The translations under genes were made by a program, and so were the position numbers. The notes beneath the pieces are model-generated. The model had not been told where the DNA came from, ran no database searches, and was given only the letters and a program-made list of their open reading frames with translations. DNA of 64,000 nucleotides from Hepsetus odoe. Its lineage: Eukaryota > Chordata > Actinopteri > Characiformes > Hepsetidae. This document shows, in pieces, positions 1 through 11,149 of this stretch (position 1 is the first letter of the stretch; each line of letters opens with the position of its first letter). The stretch covers positions 4,938,265 through 5,002,264 of the forward strand of contig CM029374.1 of the NCBI GenBank assembly GCA_017165825.1, in the 5' to 3' direction.

Positions 1-152
1 ACTATTCTGGGTTTATTATTCAAAATGATCCATCTGCACCACCAAACAGTGTCAGGAATCCACCCCAAAGCACAAATAGTTTTGCAAAAGTTCCTCCCAC
101 ATCTGAGCCACGTTGAAGGGGTTTCCTAGTCCACAGCTGCGAAATTTCATCG

Positions 153-1034
153 TCAAAACTCCTTCAGCATGCATTTCGTTCTTTTTGGCAGCATGTCCTG
201 TAAAAAAAAAAAACCCTCTATGCTTATCAACACCATACAGTAACAGGCTGACCCTTCAGGTTACCTGAGATTCTCCATGATCCAGTTCAGGCTGCGAGAA
301 CGGCCGTACCCGCAGGTACACCTGCAAGAGCTCCCTCTCCAAGCTGCTGCAGTCCTTCACGGAAAAGAGCAACGGGACTCGTGAGAGGGGACACCTTCAC
401 ATTCGCATTCACCAGAACGAAGCAGACCTGCGATCCTACCTGGGCCTCTGCGATTTCTGTCAGATCGGAGTGGAGATCTCGCCTCAGGTCCTCCACCACG
501 ATGGATTCGGCTCTGGCCACCTTATCGTTGAAGCAGGAGTCCATCATGGTGCTAGGAGGAGGGCGAGAAACACAAAAGGTGGGAGTAAAACTGTCTTTCT
601 TGGTCTAGAAAGCAGCTCCAGTAGCACAGTACATCTCCAACACACATGCAGGATCTGCACTCAGTCTGTAGGGAATCATGCTTGGTGTTTTGGTCCAAAA
701 TGAGCTAAAAGGTGAGACATTATGGTCAAGACATGGCCGTCCAGCTGCTGTCAACAACAGAGGACAGTAAAAATGGGGGGACAGGCCTCAAACACAGGAG
801 GGAACAACAGAAACAGAGGTTATTTAACGTTCAGACAGCAGGGTACAGCCATTCTCCACCTGTAAATAAGAAGCAAGCGTGCAGTTTGTTTACTGAACGT
901 GTTTGTTTACTTTCTCAGCTGTTTAGCTTCCGAGCCTCAGACGGACCCTCGTTAACGGTCAGCCAGTCTGATAAACAACGCACAGACTACAGTAAACACG
1001 GTTAGCAACATGAGGGCTTCGTTCAATACTCACA
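153..1034 (-). pseudogene. kif20b: Second, partial copy of the kif20b 5' end
   Basis: On the minus strand this repeats the start of kif20b: the end of non-coding exon 1 at 1034, coding exon 2 at 551-440 (ATG at 547-545, 36 codons) and exon 3 at 354-265 (30 codons, containing VYLRVRPF). All splice sites match the right-hand copy. A possible terminal exon follows at 197-153 and ends in TGA, with a reversed AATAAA at 12-17. No ATP-binding exon is present before the window ends, so on what is visible the copy cannot encode a working motor. It carries an intact duplicate promoter and may be transcribed leftward. It is called a partial copy because the sequence left of base 1 is unknown. Confidence 0.8.
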
Positions 1035-1225
1035 TAAAGCACTCTGTCCTTCATAAAAACGAGCTGCGCTGCTGTAGCACCGAACAGACGAGACTCCGGA
1101 GCGGCTCTCTCTCCAAACCCTCGCGCTTTCTGTTCAAATCCCACCAATCCGCTCCGGCGCCCACTGCGCATTCGGGCACATCACAGCGGCGCAGCGTTTG
1201 CGCAGTTAAACTGAGAAAGGAAGGA
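1034..1225 (-). promoter_or_regulatory. Duplicate kif20b promoter and first exon
   Basis: This is the reverse complement of the right-hand kif20b promoter. It keeps the GC-rich stretch, the CCAAT box (1144-1148 on the plus strand) and the TTCAAA at 1133-1138, which is the reverse of a TTTGAA cell-cycle homology region. Being base-identical to the functional copy, it should have the same cell-cycle responsiveness if the locus is real. That activity is inferred. Confidence 0.55.
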
Positions 1226-1647
1226 AGAGTAATAAATGATATTGAAATAAATAGAAGTAATAAACACTGAAATAAGGAAATAAAAATGTATTAAGCACTA
1301 ATGAAGTCATTAATTGATGTTAATGGTCTAGAAGTGTGTTTTATTTGAAGCAGTTTAAAGCTGTGTGTTTGATCAATGTTCAATTCATGTTAAATACATT
1401 TTAAACGAGCAGAAATACTAAAAACAAACCGAGTGCTGATATTAGTGCATACACTTTCCAGCTCAACGTCAATTTCAGTCACTAAAAACACTCGATCTGT
1501 TAAAAAACTGCTCCTGCAGGCTTTAAAATCACGAAGTGTGTTTACATTCACGAATTATTACTCGCTTTTTAATGTCATTAAATCTTATTCATCTCATAAT
1601 GATTCAATCTTAATACAAATAAATACCATGCTTATATTTATTAGATC

Positions 1648-1705
1648 AGACAGACAGACAGACAGACAGATAGATCAATAGATAGACAGAAAGATAGACA
1701 GATGA

Positions 1706-1737
<32 letters not shown>

Positions 1738-2026
1738 TAGATAGATAGATAGACAGATGATAGATAGACAGACAGATAGACAGATGATAGATAGACAGAC
1801 AGATAGATTAATAGATAGAAAGACAGACAGATAGACAGATAGATAGATAGATAGATCCACCTGTAAATAAGAAGTAAGCGTGCAGTTTGTTTACTGAACG
1901 TGTTTGTTTACTTTCTCAGCTGTTTAGCTTCCGAGCTTCTATAGATAGATAGATAGACAGAAAGAGAGATAGACAGACAGAGCGATAGACAGACAGATAG
2001 ATCAATAGACAGACAGACAGACAGAC

Positions 2027-2069
<43 letters not shown>

Positions 2070-2130
2070 AAGAGAGATAGACAAACAGAGTGATAGACAG
2101 ACAGATAGATCAATAGACAGACAGACAGAC

Positions 2131-2169
<39 letters not shown>

Positions 2170-2276
2170 CATAAATAGACAGACAGACAGATCAATAGAT
2201 AGATAGAAAGACAGACAGTCAGATAGATAGATAGAAAGACAGACAGTCAGATAGATAGACAGAAAGACAGACAGAC

Positions 2277-2315
<39 letters not shown>

Positions 2316-2384
2316 CAGATAGATAGATAGACAGAAAGACAGATAGACAGACAGACAGATAGATAGATAGATAGATAGATAGAC

Positions 2385-2448
<64 letters not shown>

Positions 2449-2580
2449 GGACAGATCGATAGATAGATAGAAAGACAGACAAATAGATAGATAGACAGAA
2501 AGACAGATAGACAGACAGACAGATAGATAGATAGATAGAAAGACAGACAGACAGATAGATGGATAGACAGACAGACAGAC

Positions 2581-2624
<44 letters not shown>

Positions 2625-2732
2625 GGATAGGCAGATAGATAGACAGACAGACAGAGAGATGGATAGATAGACAGACAGACAGGCAAATAGATGGATTGAC
2701 AGATAGACAGACAGACAAATAGATGGACAGAC

Positions 2733-2768
<36 letters not shown>

Positions 2769-3140
2769 GGATGGATAGACAGATAGAAAGATAGACAGAC
2801 AAATGGATAGACAGACAGACAGATAGATGGATAGATAGACAAATATATACATAGATCGATAGATAGATAGAGAGAGAAACATAGAGAGAGAGAGAAACAC
2901 AGAGAGAGAGAGAGACAAAGAGAAACAGAGAGAGAGAGAGAGAGAGACAGCGAGAGAGAGACAGAAAGAAACAGAGAGAGAGAGTTGGACAGAGGAAAAA
3001 AAAGAGGGTGAGAGCATGAGAGGGAGGGAAAGGAAATGAGATATGAGATAGATAGATGGATAGACAGACAGACAGGCAGACAGATAGACAGATGGATAGG
3101 CAGAGAGATAGACAGACAGACAGATAGATGGATAGACAGA
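1648..3140. repeat. Long GATA/GACA tetranucleotide array
   Basis: About 1.5 kb of mixed GATA and GACA units, grading into GA-rich repeats at about 2865-3000 and back to GATA/GACA at 3045-3140. Long open frames reading LSIYLSVC-type repeats on the minus strand come from the repeat and are not genes. The first part, up to about 1860, resembles the reverse complement of the end of the right-hand array, so the duplication breakpoint lies inside the array. Confidence 0.95.
1855..1939. repeat. kif20b intron 1 fragment embedded in the microsatellite
   Basis: This 84-85 bp block matches 855-938 of the left arm in the same orientation, with about two mismatches (near 1875 and at 1937). It is therefore also the reverse complement of about 13666-13749 in kif20b intron 1. 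It is flanked on both sides by GATA units. No counterpart exists in the right-hand array at 11969-12953. Confidence 0.9.
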
Positions 3141-3223
3141 TAGAGTCAGAGACTGTTATGTGAATGAACTCCAGGAAGTAACCCCAATAAGCCTGTGAAA
3201 AGTGGAATATTGTTGTGTTTCAG

Positions 3224-6200
3224 CCGGAATCGGTGGATCAGGCCACGTTCCTCAAGGCTGCTGAGGAGAATAAACTCGCTGTGGTGGAGAAGTACCTGTC
3301 CGAGGGTGGAGACCCCAATGCCTTTGATCATGTGAGTGTAAATCTCAGTTTTATGGCTGAGAGTGTAAACACTGTGGACATTACTGTGCATCCTGATATC
3401 GCCTGATCTGCTGGACATCACTAGTCTAGGGTTCTGGAGACCTGATGTCCAGCACAGTTTGACTCACCTCTTAATATAGTCGAGCTGAACCAGGTGTGTT
3501 TAAGCAGGAAACATACAGAACATATGATGTCTCGAATCAATTGGACCGGGCAGAAATAAATTACATGTATACAGTATTTAGTGTGTTTTTGAGGCCTGGG
3601 GACAGTAACTGTCTTTTGGACAAACATGTCATGACTGATGGTCTGATATTACTTAGATGTTCTGCGTCTTTGTTAATCATTTTGTTTTTCCCTGAATTCG
3701 ACTTTTGCTGCTGCTGTTTAACAAACCAAAAAATTCACATTTACAAGTCTAAGAGCATTGTAACAGCAGGCCGTTCCTGTTACTGTGCCTTTAAGGCAAA
3801 TATATGCGAACGAGCACTCTTCTGATTGGCTCTGCTGAGTCACACACGCCTCCTTTATGAGCCAGTCAATTTAAACCAGGCATCGCCTGCAGTGGAACGC
3901 AAAAGTCTGTGCTCATATGACAGTTGATTGAAATGAAGAGAGTTCTCATGAAACAACATTGAATAAAACCTATTTCTGAATGAATCAATCAGTCAGTGAG
4001 TGAGTGAGTGAGTGAAAGAAAGAAAGAAGGATCAATCAATGAGTAACTGAATGAATAAATTAGTTAATGAGTGAGTGAATGATTGAATGCATCAGTGTCA
4101 GTGAGTGAATGAAGGAATCAATTCATGTGTAAATGAATAAATAAATTAGTTAATGACTGAGTGAAGGAATGAATAAAGGAATGAAGCAAACAAGGAAGGG
4201 AGAAAGCAAGGAATGATAAAGAAAGACAACATAGTTGTTGCATATTCATTTAAATTCTCTCTCTCTCTCTCTCAGTTTAAGCGATCTGCTCTGCACAAGG
4301 CCTGCTCTCAAGGTCACATCAAGATCGTAAAAAGACTTCTAAAGGCTGGAGCTTCCATTGAGAACAAAGACCAGGTGACCTGATCAGAAATGTGTTCATT
4401 AAAACATTCCAGACTTCAGTTTGTATCTGCTGTCAGCTCACGCTGATCTCTGAACAGCTGGACGCTACGGCCGTGCACTGGGCCTGCAGGGGGGGCAGTC
4501 TGCCTGCTCTGGAACTGCTGCTGAACAAGGGCGGCAAGATCAGCTCCAGAGACAAGGTTTAACACAGTCTCACACCATGAACACTCTCAATACAGTCTCA
4601 CACCAAGAACACTCTCAACACAGTCTCACACCATGAACACTCTCAACACAGTCTCACACCAAGAACACTCTCAAAACAGTCTCACACCATTAACACTCTC
4701 AACACAGCCTCACACACCATGAACACTCTCAACACAGTCTCACACACACCATGAACACTCTCAGCAGAGCCTCACACACCATTAACACTCTCAACAGTCT
4801 CACACACACCATGAACACTCTCAGCAGAGCCTCACACACCATTAACACTCTCAACACAGTCTCACACACACCAATAACACTCTCAAAACAGTCTCACACC
4901 ATTAACACTCTCAACACAGCTTCACACACCATGAACACTCTCAACACAGTCTCACACACTCCATGAACACTCTCAACACTCTCACACACCATGAACACTC
5001 TCAACACAGTCTCACACCAAGAACACTCTCAACACAGTCTCACACCATGAAAACTCTCAGCACAGTCTCACACCATTAACACTCTCAACACACTCTCACA
5101 CACACTATGAACACTCAACACAGTCTCACACACACTATTAACACTCTCAACACTCTCACACACCATTAACACTCTCAACACAGTCTCACACCAATAACAC
5201 TCTCAAAACAGTAACAGTACAATGAATTAATGAATTAATTAATGAAGGAAGGAAGGGAGGAAGTAACGAATGAAAAAGACAACACAGTTGTACCATATTC
5301 ATTATTAAATTAATGAATTAGTAATTGAATTAATGCATTAATTAATGAATGAAGAAATGCAAGAAAGATGAATGAATGAATGAATGAATGAATGAATGAA
5401 TGAATGAATGCCATGACTGGTTGAAGTATTGAAGGGGGGAAAGAATAGCTGATTGAATGATTAAAGGCAGAATGAATGAATGAATGAATGAATGAATGAA
5501 TGAATGAAGGAGGTAGTATATTTTTATTATTTATATTATTATATCTTTCATTCATGTGGGTTGTTGGTCTTGTTCCTCTGTGTTTTTAGCTCTACAGCAC
5601 TCCTCTCCATGTAGCCATCAGGACGGGTCACTACGAGTGTGCAGAGCATCTCATCCACTGCGGAGCCGACATCAGCGCTAAAGACAGAGTAAGAGCTCTG
5701 CTCCAAACTTCACATCACACAGCACTGAACCCACAACATCTCAATCCCACGAAGCACACAATCCATCGGCACCTTATTGATGGTAAACTGAACACATCCT
5801 CCTTGCAGGCCCATTTCAGAACGTTTTGAGGTCTTAAGAAAAACACAATTAATTTGTATTAAATTGAATTAAATTTATTTGAAATCAAATAAAGCAAATA
5901 ACATAACATTCAAAAATAAAAATGAATTTGAGTAAGTTTTATAGGAAAAAAAAAACCCTAAATTGTCTGAATTGGCCCTGAATTGTGGCATGACTGGACT
6001 TTTTTTAAAATGAGGCATTCAGATATTATTACGGATTTATTGCAACTGATGCATATTGCATTTTGTTGAAGTCTCTTCATTTCAGACAGGATTAACAGAA
6101 TAAAGTCTGACAGTCATTCTTGCTGATTATGATCCGGGTCTGGATCCAGAAGAGATTTCACCGATGTGCTCTAGAAGCTGCAGCAGTTCAAATGGTGATT

Positions 6201-7972
6201 GGCCGAAGTTGGCTTTGTCCTGTCTCTCATGTTAATGACATGTGTTTATGCAGGAGGGAGACACGCCCTTGCACGATGCGGTGCGGATCAACAGGTTCAA
6301 AATGATCAAGCTGCTGTTGATGTATGGAGCCAGCATGATGATCAAGAATAACGTGAGTTTCAGTGACTAAAGGAGAAGTTCAGGAATTTAAAAGCACAGT
6401 TTTTCCCATTTTTGCATAATTAAATAGGTAAGATGTAAATGATGTCATCAGTGGGTGTTGATGTGAAATGGTTTGATTGGGAGAAAGTTACAATAATTCA
6501 TTTGTCTATAAAGGCTTTCACAGATAATACATGTAATGGCTATAAGCAGGTTTAACATAAGGTATCATATACAAGCATACTAATGATATAATAATAATGA
6601 TAATAATAATAATAATGATAATAATAAAGGCATTTTAGCATATTTGAATATTAGGGAATGTGCTTCCTCTAAATAAATAGTATTCCTTAAGAAAGGCTTA
6701 AAATGTTACATTTACCACTATTTTACCATTAACATTATATATAAAAACTCAGAATACACTGCTTACAAAACTATCAAACTGTCTTATTTTTGGCATATTG
6801 AGTGGACTAAATGGAAGAAATGGGAGCAAATGTTTTAGTGCTCCAGGCTACAAAGTCCTTAAAGCTGTACGGTTCTAGATAAAGTGGTTATAACCACTCA
6901 GTGTTCAGTATCAGCAGTAAACTAATCATCTGATCATCTGAAATCATCTGCACCTGTTTCTTCACTGCTTCATGTCTTAAGTTAGACACTTTGTTCAGCT
7001 TGAAGGTTCAGACGTAGATCACTGTGTGGATTAATCAACACAAAACAACCAAACTGCTCAGGTACAGAGACTGGACTGAACATGAGAGACAACAACACTG
7101 TCCTTCAGGAAGATCTGGAGAGCTGCTCAGGTACAGAGACTGGACTGAAAATGAGAGACAACAACACTGTCCTTCAGGAAGATCTGGAGAACTGCTCAGG
7201 TACAGAGACTGGACTGAAAATGAGAGACAAAAACACTGTCCTTCAGGAAGATCTGGAGAACTGTCCCTCAACAACACATTAAAATATGAGAAAGTCTGAC
7301 TCTTTGGAAGTAAAATGTAAAGAATTGAGACTCGAGACTTTTGCGCAGTAGTGAATATGTGGAGAACACTAAAGCCAAAATTTGGGAAGGTATTTCTGAA
7401 GGTCTCACTTTGTGATGCTGTCTGTTGCAAAGAGCACAACAGAGATGAAACTGAGCTGATATTCAAAGCATATCCACAGAAAAGAAAGCGATGACAATGG
7501 TGCTGCTTTTCTCCTGGTTTTCCATTGGCCTACTGTGCTGGAAAGTTAGCTGAGCACATGGTGACCTCTGTTGGCTGCACAGATGTATGAGAGAATGTCA
7601 GCGCTCTTAATGCACATACCACATAAACAATGTACTTATCGCAAAGCGATGCTGTTTATTTATACGTTATACTAAACACTTAAAATGCATTTTAATGAAT
7701 TAACCAAATTTAATGATTATGTTGTACCATTTAGGGGACACTTTTTGTAGCTTGGGGGACTAAAATGTACTAGGACAGTCATTTTTTCTCATACGGTGTA
7801 TTGTTCCTGTTATATGTTGTATATTTAATATCTTTTAAATTATATTTTTATATTAAAATGGTCATTTTTTTCTGTGTTTTAGGATGGGAAGACACCGATG
7901 GAGAGCCTCTTTGCGTGGCAAAACGGGGCAAAAAACATCCTTTGTAACTTTAATGAGGAGGCAGCTCAGTAG
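3224..7972 (+). CDS. ankrd1: ankrd1 (cardiac ankyrin repeat protein), 3' exons only
   Basis: Six phase-0 exons at 3224-3331, 4276-4374, 4458-4556, 5590-5688, 6254-6352 and 7883-7972 (TAG stop) give 197 residues. The four middle exons are exactly 99 nt, one ankyrin repeat each. Motifs such as TFLKAAEENKLAVVEKYLS, LLLNKGGKISSRDK and GHYECAEHLI match ANKRD1 better than ANKRD2. Ankrd1/CARP is a stress-induced muscle protein that binds titin and myopalladin at the I-band and also acts in the nucleus as a transcriptional cofactor. The human protein has 319 residues, so roughly 120 N-terminal residues (the coiled-coil and basic region) are missing. The DNA just upstream is microsatellite and then an inverted kif20b copy, so the 5' exons are either beyond the window or displaced. 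All acceptors and donors are AG and GT. The protein ends soon after the last ankyrin unit (WQNGAKNILCNF). Confidence 0.93.
3965..4215. repeat. Degenerate GAAT/GAGT/GAAG tetranucleotide repeats
   Basis: Imperfect runs of GAGT, GAAA and GAAT units lie in the first visible ankrd1 intron, just before a CT-rich acceptor at 4258-4275. No coding potential is seen. Confidence 0.7.
4560..5215. repeat. Minisatellite in an ankrd1 intron
   Basis: About 25 imperfect copies of a 24-30 bp unit containing AACACTCTCAACACAGTCTC and CACACCATGA-like segments begin four bases after the exon ending at 4556. Units vary in length and by single bases. It is intronic, and its short open frames are by-products. Confidence 0.9.
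5218..5515. repeat. GAAT/TGAA tetranucleotide blocks
   Basis: There are AATT/GAAT-type repeats at 5218-5260 and 5310-5350 and near-perfect GAAT runs at 5368-5411 and 5469-5510. They sit in the intron before the exon at 5590. The 81-aa minus-strand frame here is a repeat artefact. Confidence 0.85.
7054..7262. repeat. Three tandem copies of a 69-bp unit
   Basis: Each unit begins CTGCTCAGGTACAGAGACTG, at 7054, 7123 and 7192, with few differences between units. The 69-bp length is a multiple of three, so open frames run through in several phases on both strands (91 aa plus, 143 aa minus). It lies in the last ankrd1 intron. No splice sites or family match suggest it is coding. Confidence 0.9.
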
Positions 7973-7976
7973 AGAG

Positions 7977-8023
<47 letters not shown>
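7972..8023. repeat. (GA)n microsatellite at the ankrd1 stop codon
   Basis: A nearly pure GA run starts directly after the TAG stop and so lies in the 3' UTR. Confidence 0.9.
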
Positions 8024-8027
<4 letters not shown>

Positions 8028-9530
8028 AGAGGTTTAACGTACAAACAGCTTCATATTGGAGAATTTCTAAATATAGTCGGCAGCAGGCTTGGACCTCCTT
8101 CAAATGTCTCGACTTTATTTTGTGACGGCTCACTGTTAGCGAAAGGATCTTGTTGTTAAGTGAACGATGTAACAGAATGTAGTGATTGGTCAGAGGATGT
8201 AGGGCTTTTGGGTAGAGGTGGCCATTGACCACTTTTGTTGTTCATTTTTTGACACACCTTAATTGTCTCAGGACCACTCATCCATTCACTTCGGTCAGTC
8301 CATCTCAGGGCAGACACATACTCACAACTATGGGAAGCAAGACATGTAGACACGGTGATAAAACCCAGAGAATCAAACCCAGAACCTTCTCGCTGTGAGG
8401 AGAACATCAGTGTGTGTCCCACTGATGAGCATCTGAAGTGTTTTTCCTTTAAAACACACAGAGCTCTTTATTCTTTTAACTGAAGCACTTCACTAAAAGG
8501 ACTTTTTGTAATGAACGTTTTGTAAAAAAAAATGAAAATAGAATGAGATTATCCTGTGCAAAGATGTCAAGCCAGCCTTTAATTTCTTTATATTTTGCTT
8601 CCGAAGGGCCAGACTTGTGTTTATTTTATGTATTGTTGAGGAACCGTTTTTGAACAAAGTTTTGGGCTCTCATTTTCATTGCAGTCACTGTCCTCGGAGG
8701 GATATTTTATTAGATAAGTGACTTATGTAGGAATCTGAACATAGTCACCTGACCTAAAGCTGTGAAGAAACAGGTGCAGATGATTTCAGATGTTCAAGCC
8801 AGTGATTGGTAAAAAAAAAACACTGGACTGGACGCAGTATTTTCTTTCTTCCCATTGAATTCCAACAAAACAGACACTCGTTTTCCAGCTTTCTGTTTGT
8901 GTGGCGCAGTCTGGCTACTTTAAGGCCGATATGTGGAAGTGGCCTCATCTACGTGTCTCAGTCTTGAGAGGCCTGTTATGTGTCTCAGCCAAACTGGACT
9001 GAAACACAGCTTCACAAGCAGGCAGAGCTGAACTGCTCTGGGCTGGATCTTCATTGGTTTTTGTGACATCACAAAAGCAGGGAATACAGCACGGGCTGTA
9101 AATGTGGTGTGAAAAGTCACGTTTTTTAAACTTTTGCAGGGTTTACATGCTACTGTGAACTCGTTTTTTTTTTTAAATCAGGAGAATTCATTAATCCATG
9201 ACATGGGCTCTTAATGAGACCTGCTTTGCCATATTTTTTCTGTTGAGTTGAAGGACATTCTGTTTTATTTCAGCCTGGATTTTTATTAAACCAAGTCAGA
9301 TTTGTTCCTTTCTTCCATCTGATCCCCGACACAAGCTTTTCTGCAAGTCGGAAGATGAGCGTCGGGTCAGTTTTCACAAATTTAGAAAGAAATCGGATTT
9401 CCAGAGTCCTTACAAGGTCGAATGTACTTTGACGTTTTTACTTCCTTTATAATACTTTGATGTAATCACTGGATTCTAATTTATTGAATTAATCTGAATT
9501 TGTATGTGAATAAATTAGTTTTCTTTACTT
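7973..9530 (+). other. ankrd1: Probable ankrd1 3' UTR
   Basis: The region after the TAG stop opens with a (GA)n microsatellite to about 8023. Otherwise it is unremarkable AT-rich sequence with no supported gene. A canonical AATAAA lies at 9509-9514, giving a possible 3' UTR of about 1.5 kb. A closer but weaker signal cannot be excluded. The stretch also contains a decayed SINE-like repeat near 8230-8430. Confidence 0.45.
8230..8435 (-). mobile_element. Decayed SINE-like repeat (family C)
   Basis: The reverse complement resembles the repeats at 35306 and 51800: a TCTCACAGCGAGAAGGTTCTGGG-type head, then a segment ending near a GGACTGACC motif. It is strongly diverged. Confidence 0.45.
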
Positions 9531-9687
9531 CTTTTTTTCTCTCATTTCATTTACCTTGGGAGCGAGAAGCTGGAGCTGGGAATGATGTCACACCTTTTAA
9601 AATGTATTCATTAAAAATTTCCACTTCCACTTAAAAAAAAAGACTGAATTTCTTGGAATGGGAGATTTTAGGGGATTTTATTGTGTA

Positions 9688-9905
9688 TGCAAATCAGGCA
9701 GATCTGCTAGGAGGAGGATGCTCAAGATGGAGCTGCCAGGAAAGAGGAAAAGAGGAAAGCCAGAGAGGAGGTTTATGGACGTGGTGAGAGAGGACATGCA
9801 GGTGGTCGGTTTGAAGGAGGAAGATGCAGAGGACCTGAAGAAATGGAGACGGTTTGATCCGCTGTGGCGACCCATAAACACGAGAGAGAGGAAGAAGAAG
9901 AAAGC
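9688..9905 (+). mobile_element. RTE-like LINE, 3' end of ORF2
   Basis: Translation gives KMELPGKRKRGKPERRFMD and VVGLKEEDAEDLKKW, followed by DPLWRP. This is the C-terminal tail of a non-LTR retrotransposon ORF2 that is common in fish. The same tail recurs at 47320-47595. It is 5'-truncated, as is usual for LINE insertions. Confidence 0.8.
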
Positions 9906-9939
9906 TAATAAACAGTATTTACTGCAGATCTCACCACAG

Positions 9940-10509
9940 TTAATGCACCATCTTTGAATCTGAGGTTTGGATCAGTGAGGTTCCTCTGATTTTTTGGGAA
10001 ATCCTTCTTCGGGGGCATTCCAGATACAGTATCCTACTGGGAAGACTGGGATGCACCTGTATTCCTGTTAGCTTGCTAGAAGGGTTTCTAGGTCTGTGCA
10101 ATAAAGGCCTCCCTCCTGCAGTGCTGTCTTTCTGCACACCTGACTCAAATATTCCAGCCAATGCGCTGAAATCATAAGCTTGATTAGCAGGATCAGATTG
10201 GAAACAGCAGGATGTTTCATTTCCAGGTGCAAGATCAGGCTCCCTACTATTAGACAGCCATGGAATTATTAAAGCTGGAATTACCTTCGATAATTCTTCA
10301 AACTTTCTGACAAGAATAAGCATGATCTTATTCTGACTTAAAGTGAGGAGAGATGAGACGACACAGGTTCCCGAGTGCAAAAAACAAACAGATTTATACG
10401 GAGCTTTTGTGACAACATATGACTTACAGCCGACACATCTGTCACACTGCAGCTCGGGACGCTTTTTGGGCCAGTTAAGTTTTGTGCCGGTGACAGACTG
10501 GTATGTCAA
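9940..10509 (-). other. 189-codon open frame, unrecognised
   Basis: An open frame of 189 codons starts with ATG at 10509 and ends at 9940. The predicted product has a short Cys cluster (CDRCVGCK) and many Ser and Pro residues. I recognise no family, signal peptide or membrane segment. It overlaps no known exon, sits between repeat fragments and could be open by chance. It is recorded as an open frame only. Confidence 0.2.
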
Positions 10510-10796
10510 CTGTTGCTTCGTTATTTCTGCACTTTCAATATGCCTCGTTAATTAAAAAAAGCTAAAGATTGCTCAAGATTCTCACATCACCCAGAAAACA
10601 TGCCATTATAAGTGGGCCATGAGAAAAGAAATAAAGAAAAAAAAGCAGGATATGAACCTCGACTTCTTTCAAATGTTCAGTGATACTGGTTATAAGCCAA
10701 CAAAAGTCTTAGGCAGAGAGTTTAAGACTGTTAACTTGGCCTAAAGCTTGTTTCTCTTTCCCAGTAGTGCATCATCAGAAGAAATTCAAATAAAGA

Positions 10797-10870
10797 TCTT
10801 CTTCTACTTGCGGTTGCTCCCGGTTACGGGTTGCCACAGCAGATCATTCGTTTTCTGGAAATATTGTTGA
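10797..10870 (-). mobile_element. RTE-like LINE 3' tail fragment
   Basis: CTTCTTCTACTTGCGGTTGC followed by GGTTGCCACAGCAGATCATT is the reverse complement of the LINE end seen at 47550-47600 (GATCCGCTGTGGCGAACC). Confidence 0.6.
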
Positions 10871-11089
10871 ACAATCATTGCCCAGCAGTATGCAGACAAT
10901 GAAATTCAAATGAAGATCAATTCGATTGATGCATCATACAGTAAACTGTACACTTCCATGAGCGGCCTGATTAATGCAGTCCTGATGCACCAAACCAGGT
11001 ATTGATCAGGAACTATTGATTATAATAAGGCTTTTAAAATTCATAAAATCTCTCCTTACTGTGTATTCCTTTATTTACTCATGCACACA

Positions 11090-11130
11090 CACACATATAC
11101 ACACACATATGTATATACATATATATTGAA
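11090..11130. repeat. CA/TA microsatellite
   Basis: A short ACACACATATA-type run lies in intergenic DNA next to a SINE. Confidence 0.7.
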
Positions 11131-11149
11131 ATTATGAAAAAAGTGAAAG

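Larger units (their letters stand above)
1..1648. repeat. Left arm of a large inverted repeat
   Basis: This segment is the reverse complement of 12953-14612. Base 1 pairs with 14612. From about 197 to 1240 the coordinates sum to 14604, and nearer the spacer they sum to 14601. The only clear differences I found are a 9-bp stretch missing here (present near 14442-14450) and a 3-bp difference near 1251. Identity is otherwise essentially complete over intron, exon and promoter DNA, so the duplication is very recent or an assembly artefact. The arm reaches the window edge and may extend further left. The spacer between the arms is about 11.3 kb and contains the ankrd1 exons. Confidence 0.93.

Noticed and set aside
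1675..3017. Long minus-strand open frames (up to 256 codons) of LSIYLSVC type
   Set aside because: They are translations of the GATA/GACA array in several frames at once; no gene signals. The same holds for the plus-strand frames at 11961-12955.
4560..5215. Possible CRISPR-like array
   Set aside because: The units are contiguous and vary in length with no unique spacers, and this is a vertebrate intron. It is a minisatellite.
7024..7466. 91-aa and 143-aa open frames on opposite strands
   Set aside because: They arise because the 69-bp tandem unit is a multiple of three; no splice context or conservation is visible.
3224..7972. Assignment as ankrd2 instead of ankrd1
   Set aside because: LLNKGGKISSRDK, GHYECAEHLI and WQNGAK match ANKRD1, and human ANKRD1 lies in the same chromosomal band as KIF20B. 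A few residues (MMIKN) are ANKRD2-like, so a small doubt remains.
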